A stretch of DNA of 64,000 nucleotides, from the NCBI RefSeq assembly GCF_002257695.2, contig NZ_CP155571.1; one strand, given 5' to 3'. This stretch comes from Sporomusa acidovorans (GTDB lineage Bacteria > Bacillota > Negativicutes > Sporomusales > Sporomusaceae). Below, piece by piece: positions 34,433 through 44,172 of the stretch. The notes under the pieces are model-generated. The model made no database searches. It was given only the letters and a program-made list of their open reading frames with translations, and was not told the DNA's origin. The translations under genes were made by a program, and so were the position numbers. The first letter of the stretch is position 1. Every line of letters begins with the position of its first letter.

Positions 34433-35854
34433 ATGAAAAAATATGAGCAAGTCATGCGGCGGATTAATGAATATATCGCGCTCGGCCTGCTTGCCGCCGG
34501 GGACCGGTTGCCGTCCATCCGGTCGATCGCCAAACAAAGTGGTGTCAGTACGATTTCGGTGTACGAGGCCTATGTTCGGCTGGAAAATCTGCACATTATT
34601 GAAAGCCGGCCACGCAGCGGCTATTTTGTCGCCGCTGTCCCGCGCGGACAAGCGACCGGCAAACAAGCACCACCCGTCAAACGTACGGCGCTATTCACCA
34701 TGGCCGACATCATTGAACGTTATGTTCAGTGTGGCGTTAACGACGATCTGACATGGGTGGGTTCGACCCTGCCGGGCAGTGATTATTTTCCTAATGCCAA
34801 ACTCAGTCAGTACCTGGCTCGTTGTGCCCGTCGCTGGCCGAAGAAGGTCAACAGCTACAGCATGGGCAAAAGCGAGGCCTCGCTAATCAAAATGACGGCC
34901 CGGTTTATGATGAATGCCGAATGCATGGTGGCTCAGGATGAGATCACCATTACCAACGGTGCCACTCAGGCTATTCTATCGGCTTTGCGGGCGTTGGTAA
35001 TGCCCGGTGAATATGTTGCCGTAGAATCGCCTGGGTATGTCGGATTTTTTAACGCGCTTAAATACTTGTATGTTAATCCGCTGGAAATACCGTCTTCTGT
35101 TGAAACCGGCCTGGATGTTGACGCTCTGGCCGCATATGTGACTAACGGAGTTTGCCCGGCTTGTTTGATTTTGTCATCAAATTTTTCCCAGCCCACCGGC
35201 AGTTTGATGCCGGCTGAGAACAAGGCCCGTTTGCTTGCCTTGTGTGCCAGATACCACATACCAATCATTGAGGATGATGTGCTGGGAGAACTGTATTTTG
35301 GCCTGAAACGGCCCAAACCGCTGAAAAGCATGGCCCCGGACGAGGTCATTTACATTAGCAGTTATTCGAAATTATTTGCGCCCGGCTATCGTGTGGGTTG
35401 GGTGGCCGGCGGCAAATACGCCGACGATATTCGACGGGCCTATGCACTCACAAGTTATTCCCAGCCGGTCATAACTCAAATGGCCACAGCTATTTACTTA
35501 AAAGAAGGCGGCATAAAGTCACAGCTGAATAAGCTGCGGCAATGCTACCGGCAAAACAGGGAAATAGTGGTTGACGAGGTTAAGCGGCATTTTCCTGCCG
35601 CAACCAAGGTTACTCCACCTCAGGGCGGCCAATACCTGTGGCTGGCCTTGCCGGAAACAGTCAGCGCAAGCAAGCTTTTCATAGCCGCAGCCGCGGAAAA
35701 CATTTTGATCACGCCGGGAGCCATGTTCACCGCCGGCTCCGGCTTTCTTAATTGCCTGCGACTTAATTTCGGCCAGTTGTGCGACGATCAGTTTCGTGCC
35801 GGTCTCAAGCGGGTTGGCCAGCTGGCTTGCGCTTTGGCAAACGGCGCTGATTAA
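34433..35854 (+). CDS. MocR/GntR-family regulator with aminotransferase-like domain
   Basis: 473 residues from the ATG at 34433 (AAAGGTGAAG upstream; the 36-base longer frame starts with TTG). N-terminal GntR winged helix (LAAGDRLPSIRSIAKQSGVS) and a fold-type I aminotransferase domain with the PLP lysine in SSYSKLFAPGYRVGW (about 318). Such regulators sense PLP or an amino compound. It is divergent from GRE 1 across a 210-bp region without a sigma-54 motif, so it probably controls GRE 1, hinting that the substrate may be amino-group-bearing. Confidence 0.9.
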   Translation: MKKYEQVMRRINEYIALGLLAAGDRLPSIRSIAKQSGVSTISVYEAYVRLENLHIIESRPRSGYFVAAVPRGQATGKQAPPVKRTALFTMADIIERYVQCGVNDDLTWVGSTLPGSDYFPNAKLSQYLARCARRWPKKVNSYSMGKSEASLIKMTARFMMNAECMVAQDEITITNGATQAILSALRALVMPGEYVAVESPGYVGFFNALKYLYVNPLEIPSSVETGLDVDALAAYVTNGVCPACLILSSNFSQPTGSLMPAENKARLLALCARYHIPIIEDDVLGELYFGLKRPKPLKSMAPDEVIYISSYSKLFAPGYRVGWVAGGKYADDIRRAYALTSYSQPVITQMATAIYLKEGGIKSQLNKLRQCYRQNREIVVDEVKRHFPAATKVTPPQGGQYLWLALPETVSASKLFIAAAAENILITPGAMFTAGSGFLNCLRLNFGQLCDDQFRAGLKRVGQLACALANGAD

Positions 35855-35978
35855 ACGCGATCAACGTGATTTCCTGGCAAAAACGAATACTTGATATGTG
35901 ATATGCAAAAAGCGGATTCAACTTAGTCTTTGTTTAGTCTGGAAAGCAAGAGTTTCAAAAAAGGCAGCAGAGAATAAT

Positions 35979-36013
35979 TGTTCAAAAATGATACGTTGCT
36001 CAAAAAAGATACA
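35979..36013 (+). promoter_or_regulatory. Tandem enhancer (UAS) for the MOP operon
   Basis: Two 17-bp direct repeats in 18-bp phase: TGTTCAAAAATGATACG (35979-35995) and TGCTCAAAAAAGATACA (35997-36013). The same pair occurs upstream of two other sigma-54 promoters at equal distance and orientation. The first repeat begins 171 bp before the -24 GG. The rest of the 449-bp gap 35855-36303 holds no gene. Confidence 0.75.
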
Positions 36014-36147
36014 TTTTAGCGGACATGGATAGGTTTGATCTGTTCATGTTGCGTTGCCCGGTGATTTTCAAAAAATTACTTGTCTAACTGCTGTTGTCGC
36101 TGGTAAATACGGAAGTCAAAACTGATGGCAAGTTGCCGGTCGACAAA

Positions 36148-36165
36148 TTGGCATATCATTTGCAT
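36148..36165 (+). promoter_or_regulatory. Sigma-54 promoter of the MOP operon
   Basis: TTGGCATATCATTTGCAT. GG and GC are 10 bases apart and fit the TGGCAC-N5-TTGC consensus. Start of transcription near 36175, about 130 bases before the molybdoenzyme gene. Confidence 0.85.
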
Positions 36166-36303
36166 ATAAAATAACACCAAGAAACTATGTGGCCAATATG
36201 CAGTCTTAAATATTAGTGTGAATATGCAGTGAAATATTTTGCAGGTTTGGCAACAATTGTTTTGTGCGTGTTGAAATAATAAAGTTTCAAGGAGAGAGTA
36301 ACA

Positions 36304-39135
36304 ATGACAGCAAAAAAAATGATACTGAACATTAATGGGGCCGACCGGATGATCGTTTGCGATCCCGAGACAGATATGTTAGCCGATGTGGTGCGGCGGT
36401 TGGGCCTTACCGGAACTAAGGTGGGCTGTAAGGCTGGCCAGTGTGGCATTTGTTCGGTTATCCTCGACGGTGAAGTTGTTCGTTCCTGCGTGAAAAAAAT
36501 GAAAACAATTAAAGATGGCAGCCGTGTTACAACTATCGAGGGAATAGGCACTCCAACGAATTTGCATCCCTTGCAATTGGCCTGGATTGTCTATGGTGGC
36601 GTACAGTGCGGTTTTTGTTCGCCCGGGTTTATCGTTTCTGCCAAAGCGTTATTGGATAAAAACTTGAATCCTACTCGTCAGGAAGTTCGGGAATGGTTCC
36701 GGAAGAACCGCAACGCCTGCCGCTGTACGGGCTATAGTCCCCTGGTCGATGCGGTTATGGCTGCCGCAAAAGTATTGCGCGGTGAACTCACCATGGAAGA
36801 TCTTAACTATAAAATACCGGCTGACGGTAAAATATACGGCACTGGTTATCCGCGGCCTGCCGCTTTGGCAAAGGTAACCGGTACCTGCGACTACGGCGAC
36901 GACATCGGCATGAAGATGCCGCAAGCCCTGCATTTGGCGGTTGTTTTGCCAGGAGTTTCACATGCGCGGCTATTGTCTATCGATACTTCGGAAGCAGAGA
37001 AAATGCCGGGAGTTGAAAAAGTCATCACGCATAAGGACGTTAAAGGAAATAACCGGATTATGTGGCCTTGTACTAATGTCTTGTCCAAAGCCGATGGTTT
37101 TGATCGACCGATACTGGTTGAAAATATGATTTATCATTGCGGCGACGTTATTGCTATTGTAGCTGCCAGAACTCGCGAAGAAGCGCGGGCAGCGGCAAAA
37201 AAGGTGAAGTTTGAATGCGAGCGCTTGCCGGAATATTTGAATATCCTGGAGACAATGATGCTGGATGCATCACAGATTAATAAAGACTACCCCAACATCT
37301 ATATTGAAGCACCGGTAATCAAGGGGCAGGATACACGTGATGTTATAAAAGAATCCGCTTATGTAGTGGAAGGAAGCTTTTACTCCCAGCGTCAGCCGCA
37401 TTTAGTTCTCGAGCCTGATACCGACCAAGCCTATGTAGATGATGACGGTATCCTTACCATCCACTGCAAGAGTCTGTTTCTGCAACTGAATATTTTTACG
37501 CTGGCGCCAGGCATTGGCTACCCTGCCGACAAGATGAGAGTAATCGAAAATCCGACAGGAGCCAGTTTCGGCTATGCGTTGTCGCCCTATATGCCCGCAA
37601 TAGCCGCAGTGGCAACCCTGGCCACCGGCAAGCCGGTGACAATTACGTTAAGCTATGAGGAACACCAATATATTACGGGTAAACGAGCACCTTCATTCTC
37701 GAACGCTAAGCTGGCCTGCGATAAAAATGGCAAGATAACGGCGCTGGAATATGAAATTGCTTATGATGAAGGAGCCTATACCGAGGCGGCCGATGTGCTG
37801 GTGCAGAAAGGACTTCGGTTTATGGGGGCACCTTATAAAATTCCCAATGCGATCGGCCTTTCCAAAACGGTTATTTCCAATCATGCGGTTTCGACAGCAT
37901 ATAGAGGGTTTGGAGCGCCGCAGTGTTATACGTGTTCTGAACAATTAATGGATATGATGGCGGAAAAGATCGGTATGGATCCCTTGGAATTCAGATATAT
38001 CAATGTATATCGTGAAGGTGATGAAAGTCTCAACGGCAACAAATTTTCCGTATACCCAATGACCAAAATACTGGACAAACTCCGCCCTTATTATCGGGAA
38101 GCTCTGGCCAGGGCGGAACGAGAAGCTACGCCTGAAAGAAAACGCGGCGTTGGCATTGCCTGCGGCGAGTATAATGTCACCAGCGGACCCAATGATCATG
38201 CAGAAATTTATCTTGAGTTAAACCCGGACGGTACGGTAACCCACTATAACACTTGGCAAGACCAGGGACAGGGTGCGGATGCCGGTACGCTGATTCATAC
38301 TCATGAAGCCCTGCGGCCGCTTGGCTTACGGCCGGATCAGATTAATTTGTGCATGAATGATACCGCGGTTGCACCAATTTGCGGCCCGTCTGCCGGCAGC
38401 CGCTCTCACTATATGGCCGGCAATGCGACGATTAATGCCGCCGAGCAACTGATGAAGGCGATGCGTAAGCCTGACGGAAGTTATCGTACCTATGACGAAA
38501 TGGTTGCTGCAGGAATCCCTACGAAATATACCGGCGTAGCTGATACCACCGGCTTGACAACCGATCTTGATCCGAACAATGGTCAGGGCAATCCAACCGC
38601 TGAATATACTTTTGGCGTATTTCTGGCAGAGGTAGAGGTTGAAGTTGCCACCGGCAAGACCAAAGTACTGAGCATGAAATGTATCGCCGACGTTGGTGTT
38701 ATCGGCAATAAAATATCTGTTGACGGCCAGGCCTTGGGAGGAATGATGCACGGTATCGGCATGGCTTTGTCAGAGGACTTTGATGATTTAAAGAAGCATA
38801 AAAATCTTATTGGCGGCGGGTTCCCATTTATTGAGAACGTACCTGACGATCTTTCAGTAGAATATGTGATTAGCCCTAGGCCTACCGGTCCGCACGGGTC
38901 AGCCGGCTGCGCCGAGCTCTTTCAATCATCGCCGCACGTAGCCGTTATTAACGCGATTTATAATGCCTGCGGGGTAAGAATATATGAGCTTCCGGCCCGG
39001 TCGGAGAAAGTTAAAACGGCACTTGCAGCGAAGGCGCGTGGTGAAGAAATTAAACAGAAAAAATATTTTCTCGGATCTGAATTGCATGAGAAGATTGACT
39101 ATATTAAAGCTCATCCGTTTGCACCGGAAAAATAA
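36304..39135 (+). CDS. MOP-type molybdenum aldehyde oxidoreductase (xanthine oxidase family)
   Basis: 943 residues in one chain: an N-terminal [2Fe-2S] ferredoxin domain (CKAGQCGICSVIL, about 40-50), a helical [2Fe-2S] domain (QCGFCSPGF ... NACRCTGY, about 103-145), then the molybdopterin-cytosine-dinucleotide domains. There is no FAD domain, as in Desulfovibrio gigas MOP, which it resembles strongly throughout from memory. The catalytic glutamate is in GSAGCAELFQSSPH. It hydroxylates aldehydes to acids in the cytosol and passes electrons to a separate acceptor. First gene of a sigma-54 operon that also encodes that probable acceptor and maturation factors. Confidence 0.92.
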   Translation: MTAKKMILNINGADRMIVCDPETDMLADVVRRLGLTGTKVGCKAGQCGICSVILDGEVVRSCVKKMKTIKDGSRVTTIEGIGTPTNLHPLQLAWIVYGGVQCGFCSPGFIVSAKALLDKNLNPTRQEVREWFRKNRNACRCTGYSPLVDAVMAAAKVLRGELTMEDLNYKIPADGKIYGTGYPRPAALAKVTGTCDYGDDIGMKMPQALHLAVVLPGVSHARLLSIDTSEAEKMPGVEKVITHKDVKGNNRIMWPCTNVLSKADGFDRPILVENMIYHCGDVIAIVAARTREEARAAAKKVKFECERLPEYLNILETMMLDASQINKDYPNIYIEAPVIKGQDTRDVIKESAYVVEGSFYSQRQPHLVLEPDTDQAYVDDDGILTIHCKSLFLQLNIFTLAPGIGYPADKMRVIENPTGASFGYALSPYMPAIAAVATLATGKPVTITLSYEEHQYITGKRAPSFSNAKLACDKNGKITALEYEIAYDEGAYTEAADVLVQKGLRFMGAPYKIPNAIGLSKTVISNHAVSTAYRGFGAPQCYTCSEQLMDMMAEKIGMDPLEFRYINVYREGDESLNGNKFSVYPMTKILDKLRPYYREALARAEREATPERKRGVGIACGEYNVTSGPNDHAEIYLELNPDGTVTHYNTWQDQGQGADAGTLIHTHEALRPLGLRPDQINLCMNDTAVAPICGPSAGSRSHYMAGNATINAAEQLMKAMRKPDGSYRTYDEMVAAGIPTKYTGVADTTGLTTDLDPNNGQGNPTAEYTFGVFLAEVEVEVATGKTKVLSMKCIADVGVIGNKISVDGQALGGMMHGIGMALSEDFDDLKKHKNLIGGGFPFIENVPDDLSVEYVISPRPTGPHGSAGCAELFQSSPHVAVINAIYNACGVRIYELPARSEKVKTALAAKARGEEIKQKKYFLGSELHEKIDYIKAHPFAPEK

Positions 39136-39208
39136 TTTTTACTTTTGCAAGCGATTGGTAGCGGGTAAGTACGTTGTATATAGTAAATAAAGCCTCTGAG
39201 GGAATGGT

Positions 39209-41494
39209 ATGGAAATAACGGAATTTAATAAATTGAAGAGCCAGTGTACCCGTAATGAACCGGTTTTTTGCAGCAATCAATGTCCACTTGGAGTGGATGT
39301 TAGAGGCATGATTGACAAACTTGTCAGCGGCAATTTTAGGGGAGCATATAATCACTATAGTATGCAAGTATTATTTCCGAATATTGTTAGCAGATTGTGT
39401 GATGAGCCGTGCCGCAACGCCTGCATAAGAAAGAATATTGATGAACCGATTGCCGTGCGAATGCTCGAAAAGGCGTGCTGTGATTATTCTAACGACAAAG
39501 ATGTTCCTGCTTTTTATATTCCGCCTAAAAAGCAGCGCGTTGCCATAATTGGCGGCGGTCTGGGAGGAATGAGCTGTGCCGTTAAACTTGCTTCAAAAGG
39601 TTACAAAGTACATGTATATGAAGTAAGGGATTATGTGGGAGGATGGTTGTGGAGCCAGGAAAGCCCGGTTCCAAGCCAGGTACTGGCAGCAGAGTTTAGT
39701 CGCATTGCTCGCAATAATGATATTAATTTCCATTTGAACACTCGGATTCAGACACTTGCAGAGATTGAGTTTGACGCAATGTATATTGCTACCGGGAGGA
39801 ACGGAAATACATTCGGCCTTGCTGGAGCTTTTGATCCGTTATCGCTTGCTACTGCGCACAATGGCGTATTTATGAGCAGTGCTGCGGCAGGACGCGAGGA
39901 ATGTACTGTGCTTATCCCCATGCGGGAAGGTATGCGGGTAGCGAGGGCCATCGAAGCCTACCTTAAAGTGGGGACAATGAGCAGAGATTCCGGCAGGTAT
40001 GAATGCTTCCCATCCCGGCTAACCATCGATACAGCCGCAGTGGAACACGAACCCAGTGTAAAGCCGGCGAACCAGGAAGGGTATACCGCTGCGGAAGCGG
40101 TGACGGAGGCAAAAAGGTGCTTGGGCTGTGAATGTACAAGCTGTATGGCGGCCTGTGAGCTAATAGCCTTCTATAAGAAGCAGCCTCCGAAAATTATTGA
40201 AGATGTTATTGCTTCTTTAAATGTAGTGACGGCGATAACGACAAGGGTTGCTTCCCGTCAGATAAATTCCTGCAATATTTGTGGCTTGTGTAAAGAAGTA
40301 TGCCCGGAAAGCCTTGATCTAGAGGCCATATTTTTAGCCAGTCGCCGAGCTTTGCATAAGGAAGGAAAACTTCCGCCGGCTTTTCACGATTTTTGGCTGA
40401 AAGACATGGAGTTTTCTAACTCGGAGGATGCATTTTTTTCTTATTCACCGGGAAGCAGCCGCTATCTGTTCTTCCCCGGCTGTCAGCTGGGGGCATCTGA
40501 TCCAGAGTATGTAACTGCTGCTTATCATTATTTGGTAAAGCACCTCAATGGCGGAGTTTCAATTATGGTTGGCTGCTGTGGCGCTCCGGCCGATTGGGCG
40601 GGAAGGGAAAAAGAACATTTAGCGGTAATTGCCGAAATAAAAAACATATGGCTAAGTATGGGGAGACCGCTGGTGATCCTGGCCTGCCCAACCTGTAAGA
40701 AAATGTTTGAACAACATCTTCCTGAGATTGCGGTTGCTTCTTTATGGAAGCTTATTGCGGTAAAGGGGTTGCCGGAAAACCAAAAGACAGGCGAAGAAAA
40801 AATTGTTACTGTTTTTGATTCCTGCGCCAGCCGTTACGATTCTGAGACACGGAACAGTGTAAGAACGATATTGAGAAATTCCGGCTATGAATTAAGGGAG
40901 CTTGCCTATAGCGGCGAGCGGTCTCAGTGTTGCGGTTATGGCGGCCAGATTCAGGCTGTAAATCCGGGTCTTTTCGATAAAATTGTGAATCATAGGGTCA
41001 ATGCTACTCCTTATACTTATGTTACTTACTGCACGAATTGCCGCGACACATTTGCCAATGCGAAAAAGATGGCGGTTCATTTACTCGATATACTGTTCAA
41101 TAACGATATTGATGCCCGCGCCGCCAGAAAACCGCCAACCCTTACGCAACGCCGCGAGAATCGAATTAAACTAAAAAAACAGCTGCTTAGGCTGACAGGA
41201 GGGATGGATATGGCGCCGGCAACTAATGATTATAGCAAGATCAAGGTCTATATTTCCCCCGAACTGTTTGCCAAGATGGATAGAAATTTGATTATTGCCG
41301 AAGATGCTCAGCGAACGGTTCAGTATTGTGAATCGACTGGCAATAAAATTCAGGATACGGCTACTGGACAATTAATTGGACATTTGGCCAACGGGGTAAT
41401 TACTTATTGGGTTGTTTACCGGCCGGAAGGTGACGGGTTTAGGTTGGAAAGTATCTATAGCCACAGACTTACGATTGAGGAGAATGTTCCATGA
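39209..41494 (+). CDS. Multidomain FAD/iron-sulfur oxidoreductase with HdrB-like CCG domains
   Basis: 761 residues. Order of parts: a Cys-rich GltD/DPD-type N-terminus (CSNQCPLGVD and CDEPCRNAC, 18-75); a nucleotide-binding loop IIGGGLGGMSC (113); a shortened FAD domain; cysteine clusters CLGCECTSCMAAC (303) and CNICGLCKEVCP (355); two CCG-type modules (FFPGCQLGA with GCCG, and CCGYGG with YCTNC). This combination recalls the 'pyridine nucleotide-disulfide oxidoreductase/dicluster-binding' proteins next to MOP enzymes in Desulfovibrio (DVU_1558 type, from memory). It is probably the electron acceptor of the aldehyde oxidoreductase. It overlaps the next gene by 4 bases. Confidence 0.82.
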   Translation: MEITEFNKLKSQCTRNEPVFCSNQCPLGVDVRGMIDKLVSGNFRGAYNHYSMQVLFPNIVSRLCDEPCRNACIRKNIDEPIAVRMLEKACCDYSNDKDVPAFYIPPKKQRVAIIGGGLGGMSCAVKLASKGYKVHVYEVRDYVGGWLWSQESPVPSQVLAAEFSRIARNNDINFHLNTRIQTLAEIEFDAMYIATGRNGNTFGLAGAFDPLSLATAHNGVFMSSAAAGREECTVLIPMREGMRVARAIEAYLKVGTMSRDSGRYECFPSRLTIDTAAVEHEPSVKPANQEGYTAAEAVTEAKRCLGCECTSCMAACELIAFYKKQPPKIIEDVIASLNVVTAITTRVASRQINSCNICGLCKEVCPESLDLEAIFLASRRALHKEGKLPPAFHDFWLKDMEFSNSEDAFFSYSPGSSRYLFFPGCQLGASDPEYVTAAYHYLVKHLNGGVSIMVGCCGAPADWAGREKEHLAVIAEIKNIWLSMGRPLVILACPTCKKMFEQHLPEIAVASLWKLIAVKGLPENQKTGEEKIVTVFDSCASRYDSETRNSVRTILRNSGYELRELAYSGERSQCCGYGGQIQAVNPGLFDKIVNHRVNATPYTYVTYCTNCRDTFANAKKMAVHLLDILFNNDIDARAARKPPTLTQRRENRIKLKKQLLRLTGGMDMAPATNDYSKIKVYISPELFAKMDRNLIIAEDAQRTVQYCESTGNKIQDTATGQLIGHLANGVITYWVVYRPEGDGFRLESIYSHRLTIEENVP

Positions 41495-41694
41495 CGCCAA
41501 CGAAAACCAAGCCGGCACTGGTTTGTCTTAAATGTAATGTTGCGCTCGAACCACGCAAAGCCTCGTTTAATTATCTGGGCTTTACATTTAATACCGAGTT
41601 ACCAAGATGTCCGGTCTGTGGTCAGGTTTTTTTGTCGGAAGAATTGGTTAAGGGCAAAGTAGCGGAAGTTGAAATGTCCCTGGAGGATAAATAA
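41491..41694 (+). CDS. Small two-CxxC redox/zinc protein (DVU_1557-like)
   Basis: 67 residues with two CxxC pairs (VCLKCNVAL and RCPVCGQVF), a rubredoxin- or zinc-ribbon-like arrangement. ATGA overlap with the preceding oxidoreductase shows co-translation. Matches in kind the small redox protein conserved in Desulfovibrio MOP clusters, by memory. It could bind iron and carry electrons or bind zinc structurally. Confidence 0.8.
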   Translation: MTPTKTKPALVCLKCNVALEPRKASFNYLGFTFNTELPRCPVCGQVFLSEELVKGKVAEVEMSLEDK

Positions 41695-41776
41695 TATCCG
41701 GAGCATACATGCTTAATCTGTTAAATGGTTCAAAGCCTTTTAGGTATAGCTGATCAACAAGCTGGGAGAGTGAAAA

Positions 41777-42886
41777 ATGGGAAAGATTGCGGCGATAATT
41801 CTGGCAGCCGGATATTCTTCAAGAATGGGTTTATATAAGCCGCTTTTGCCGCTAGCTTCTTCGCTGGTCCTTGAAAATTCGATATTAAATTTTTATAAAG
41901 CGGGAATTGACGATGTCAGGGTTGTTATCGGTTACAAGGCTGATTTATTAAAAAATGTCCTAGAGCGTTGGCATACGAAAGCCATTGTGAATCGGAATTA
42001 TGACCGGGGAATGTATTCTTCGGTTCAGGCAGGAGTCCTGAGTCTAACACCGGAAACCGAGGCATTTTTTGTGTTACCGGCAGATTATCCCTTCGTAACC
42101 TGTGATACTATTCAGAAAATGATCGAGGTTTTTAGAGGTAGTCCATATGATGTTATTTATCCGGTCTTTAATGAAAAAAAAGGCCATCCGCCGCTAATCT
42201 CATCCACGCTGCGGCCTGATATTTTAGAAAGTGAACCGCAAGACGGATTGCGAGAAATACTGGGAAGAACGCAGAAGAATGTGGAGTTACCTGTCGATGA
42301 TGCCGGGATTATGCTTGATTTAGATTCGGAGGACGATTACCGTAAAATATTGCCCGCCTCGCTGGCCCATTATCCCTGTCGCAGCGAATGTGAAAAGATC
42401 TTGCAAACATATAATGTTTCCAACCAAGTTCTCCGTCATACCCGGGAAGTTGCCCGGGTCGCCGGCATTATTTCCGAATATTTGAACAGCCGGGGCTTTT
42501 ATATTCATTTGGGTTTAGTGATGGCTAGTGCCCTGTTGCATGATATCGCCAAAGGTGAAAAATACCATCCTCAGAAAGGTCAACAAATCATTGCGTCATT
42601 AGACTATCCAGAAGTGGCAGAGGTTATTGCCACCCATATGGATTTGCCGGCAATATATCGTGATACAATCAATGAACATGCAGTTGTTTATTTGGCTGAT
42701 AAAATGGTGCGGGAAGACAAAATTGTTTCCCTAACAGCACGCATGACCGATAGAATGGCTTATTGCACGAATAATGCAATAGCCCGGAAATCGATAATAA
42801 GGCGCCTGGAGACAGCAATAAATATCCAGAAAAATATTGAAAGTAAATTAAATGTTAATTTTAATGAGCTATTTAATTATGGCTAA
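41777..42886 (+). CDS. MocA-like nucleotidyltransferase fused to an HD domain
   Basis: 369 residues. N-terminal MobA/MocA transferase half (IILAAGYSSRMG at residue 6, then VLPADYPF) typical of CTP:molybdopterin cytidylyltransferases, which make the MCD cofactor needed by xanthine-oxidase-family enzymes. From about residue 205 a HD hydrolase domain with HTREVARV and LLHDIAKGEKYHPQKG. The fusion may couple cofactor synthesis to nucleotide signalling or turnover. Ribosome site GGGAGAG. Belongs with the MOP operon. Confidence 0.85.
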   Translation: MGKIAAIILAAGYSSRMGLYKPLLPLASSLVLENSILNFYKAGIDDVRVVIGYKADLLKNVLERWHTKAIVNRNYDRGMYSSVQAGVLSLTPETEAFFVLPADYPFVTCDTIQKMIEVFRGSPYDVIYPVFNEKKGHPPLISSTLRPDILESEPQDGLREILGRTQKNVELPVDDAGIMLDLDSEDDYRKILPASLAHYPCRSECEKILQTYNVSNQVLRHTREVARVAGIISEYLNSRGFYIHLGLVMASALLHDIAKGEKYHPQKGQQIIASLDYPEVAEVIATHMDLPAIYRDTINEHAVVYLADKMVREDKIVSLTARMTDRMAYCTNNAIARKSIIRRLETAINIQKNIESKLNVNFNELFNYG

Positions 42887-43007
42887 GATTAGGACGGCAT
42901 TATTCAAAAACGGGCCAGAAACTATTCACTCCGGTATATAAACAAGCTGCTTAAAGGTTAGGTTTATTGTATGCAGCATTGGTTGGGAGCCGAAAGGGGA
43001 TTACTTG

Positions 43008-44111
43008 ATGAATATCTATCAAAGTGTGCTTCAGAAATTGAACAGTGGGGAAAAAATAGTTCTGGTTGCCTGTATGAAAAACGACGGAGGTAGACGGTTC
43101 TTTTCTGAAAAGCATTATTATACTGAAGCAGATATAACCGCCCCTGGTTTCGGAGGGCAGTTGGCGAAAAATGTTTATGAAGGAATAAACCAATCGTTAG
43201 CAACCGGCGAGATCAAGATAATTGAGAATCAGGAGTCGGACGTTATAATTGTTGAACCTTTTTTTCCCCAACCGCAGCTTATTGTTTTAGGCGGCGGGCA
43301 TATAGCGAAACCATTAACCGAATTTGCTGCCCGTTTAGGATTTTTAGTAATCGTAGTCGATGATCGCTTATCTTTTGCGAATTCAAAAAGATTTCCAACT
43401 GCGGGAAAAGTAATTTGTGAAAGCTTTGCAAAGTGTTTTGATTTACTTAAACTGAATGCCTACGCTTATATAGTGATTGTAACAAGAGGACACCGGCATG
43501 ATATGGATTGTTTACGAAGTGCATTGAAGAATCAATGGAAATATCTCGGGATGATTGGTTCGCGACGGCGGGTAAAAAGCATTACAGAACAATTAATGAT
43601 GGAAGGATACTCGCCGGAAGTATTAGCTAAGATTAATGCTCCCATCGGTCTGGAGATAGGGGCAGTAACTCCGGACGAAATAGCGATTTCGATTCTTGCT
43701 CAGATTATTAGCTTTAGAAGACTTCAGGACCCAAGACAAGGAAGAAACTCGCCGCAAGTTAATTGGACAGAATTTGACCGGGATGTGATAGAAGAATTAG
43801 CCCAAGCAAGGTGTGATAAAAAAGCATTGGTCACGGTTATTGCAACTAAAGGTTCGGTACCCAGAAAAGCGGGCGCAAAAATGATTGTCTGGCCTGATGG
43901 CAGGATTTTGGGGAGTATTGGCGGCGGTTGCAGCGAGGCGCGGGTGACCCAAACCGCACTTGACGTTATTCTGCAGGGTGGATATATGGTTCAAGACATT
44001 GATATGACAGGATCGATAGCCGAAGATGAGGGGATGGTCTGCGGGGGCATCATGAAGGTACTTATCGAATCAATAGCTGATGATAATTTAGCTAAAAAAC
44101 AGGGCTCATGA
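43008..44111 (+). CDS. XdhC/CoxI-family molybdoenzyme maturation factor
   Basis: 367 residues from the ATG at 43008 (AAAGGGG upstream; a TTG directly precedes it). A Rossmann motif VLGGGHIAKPLTEFAARLG and DDRLSFAN are XdhC hallmarks, as is GMIGSRRRV; a C-terminal part has GSIGGGCSEARV and VCGG. XdhC proteins bind Moco, support its sulfuration and insertion, and protect it. Position downstream of the MocA-like gene fits this role for the MOP enzyme. Confidence 0.88.
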   Translation: MNIYQSVLQKLNSGEKIVLVACMKNDGGRRFFSEKHYYTEADITAPGFGGQLAKNVYEGINQSLATGEIKIIENQESDVIIVEPFFPQPQLIVLGGGHIAKPLTEFAARLGFLVIVVDDRLSFANSKRFPTAGKVICESFAKCFDLLKLNAYAYIVIVTRGHRHDMDCLRSALKNQWKYLGMIGSRRRVKSITEQLMMEGYSPEVLAKINAPIGLEIGAVTPDEIAISILAQIISFRRLQDPRQGRNSPQVNWTEFDRDVIEELAQARCDKKALVTVIATKGSVPRKAGAKMIVWPDGRILGSIGGGCSEARVTQTALDVILQGGYMVQDIDMTGSIAEDEGMVCGGIMKVLIESIADDNLAKKQGS

Positions 44112-44172
44112 TCAGCAAGAAGATCATATCGAATGCAGTGAAAAATGCAGAGCATAAGGGGGAAGGCAGGTA

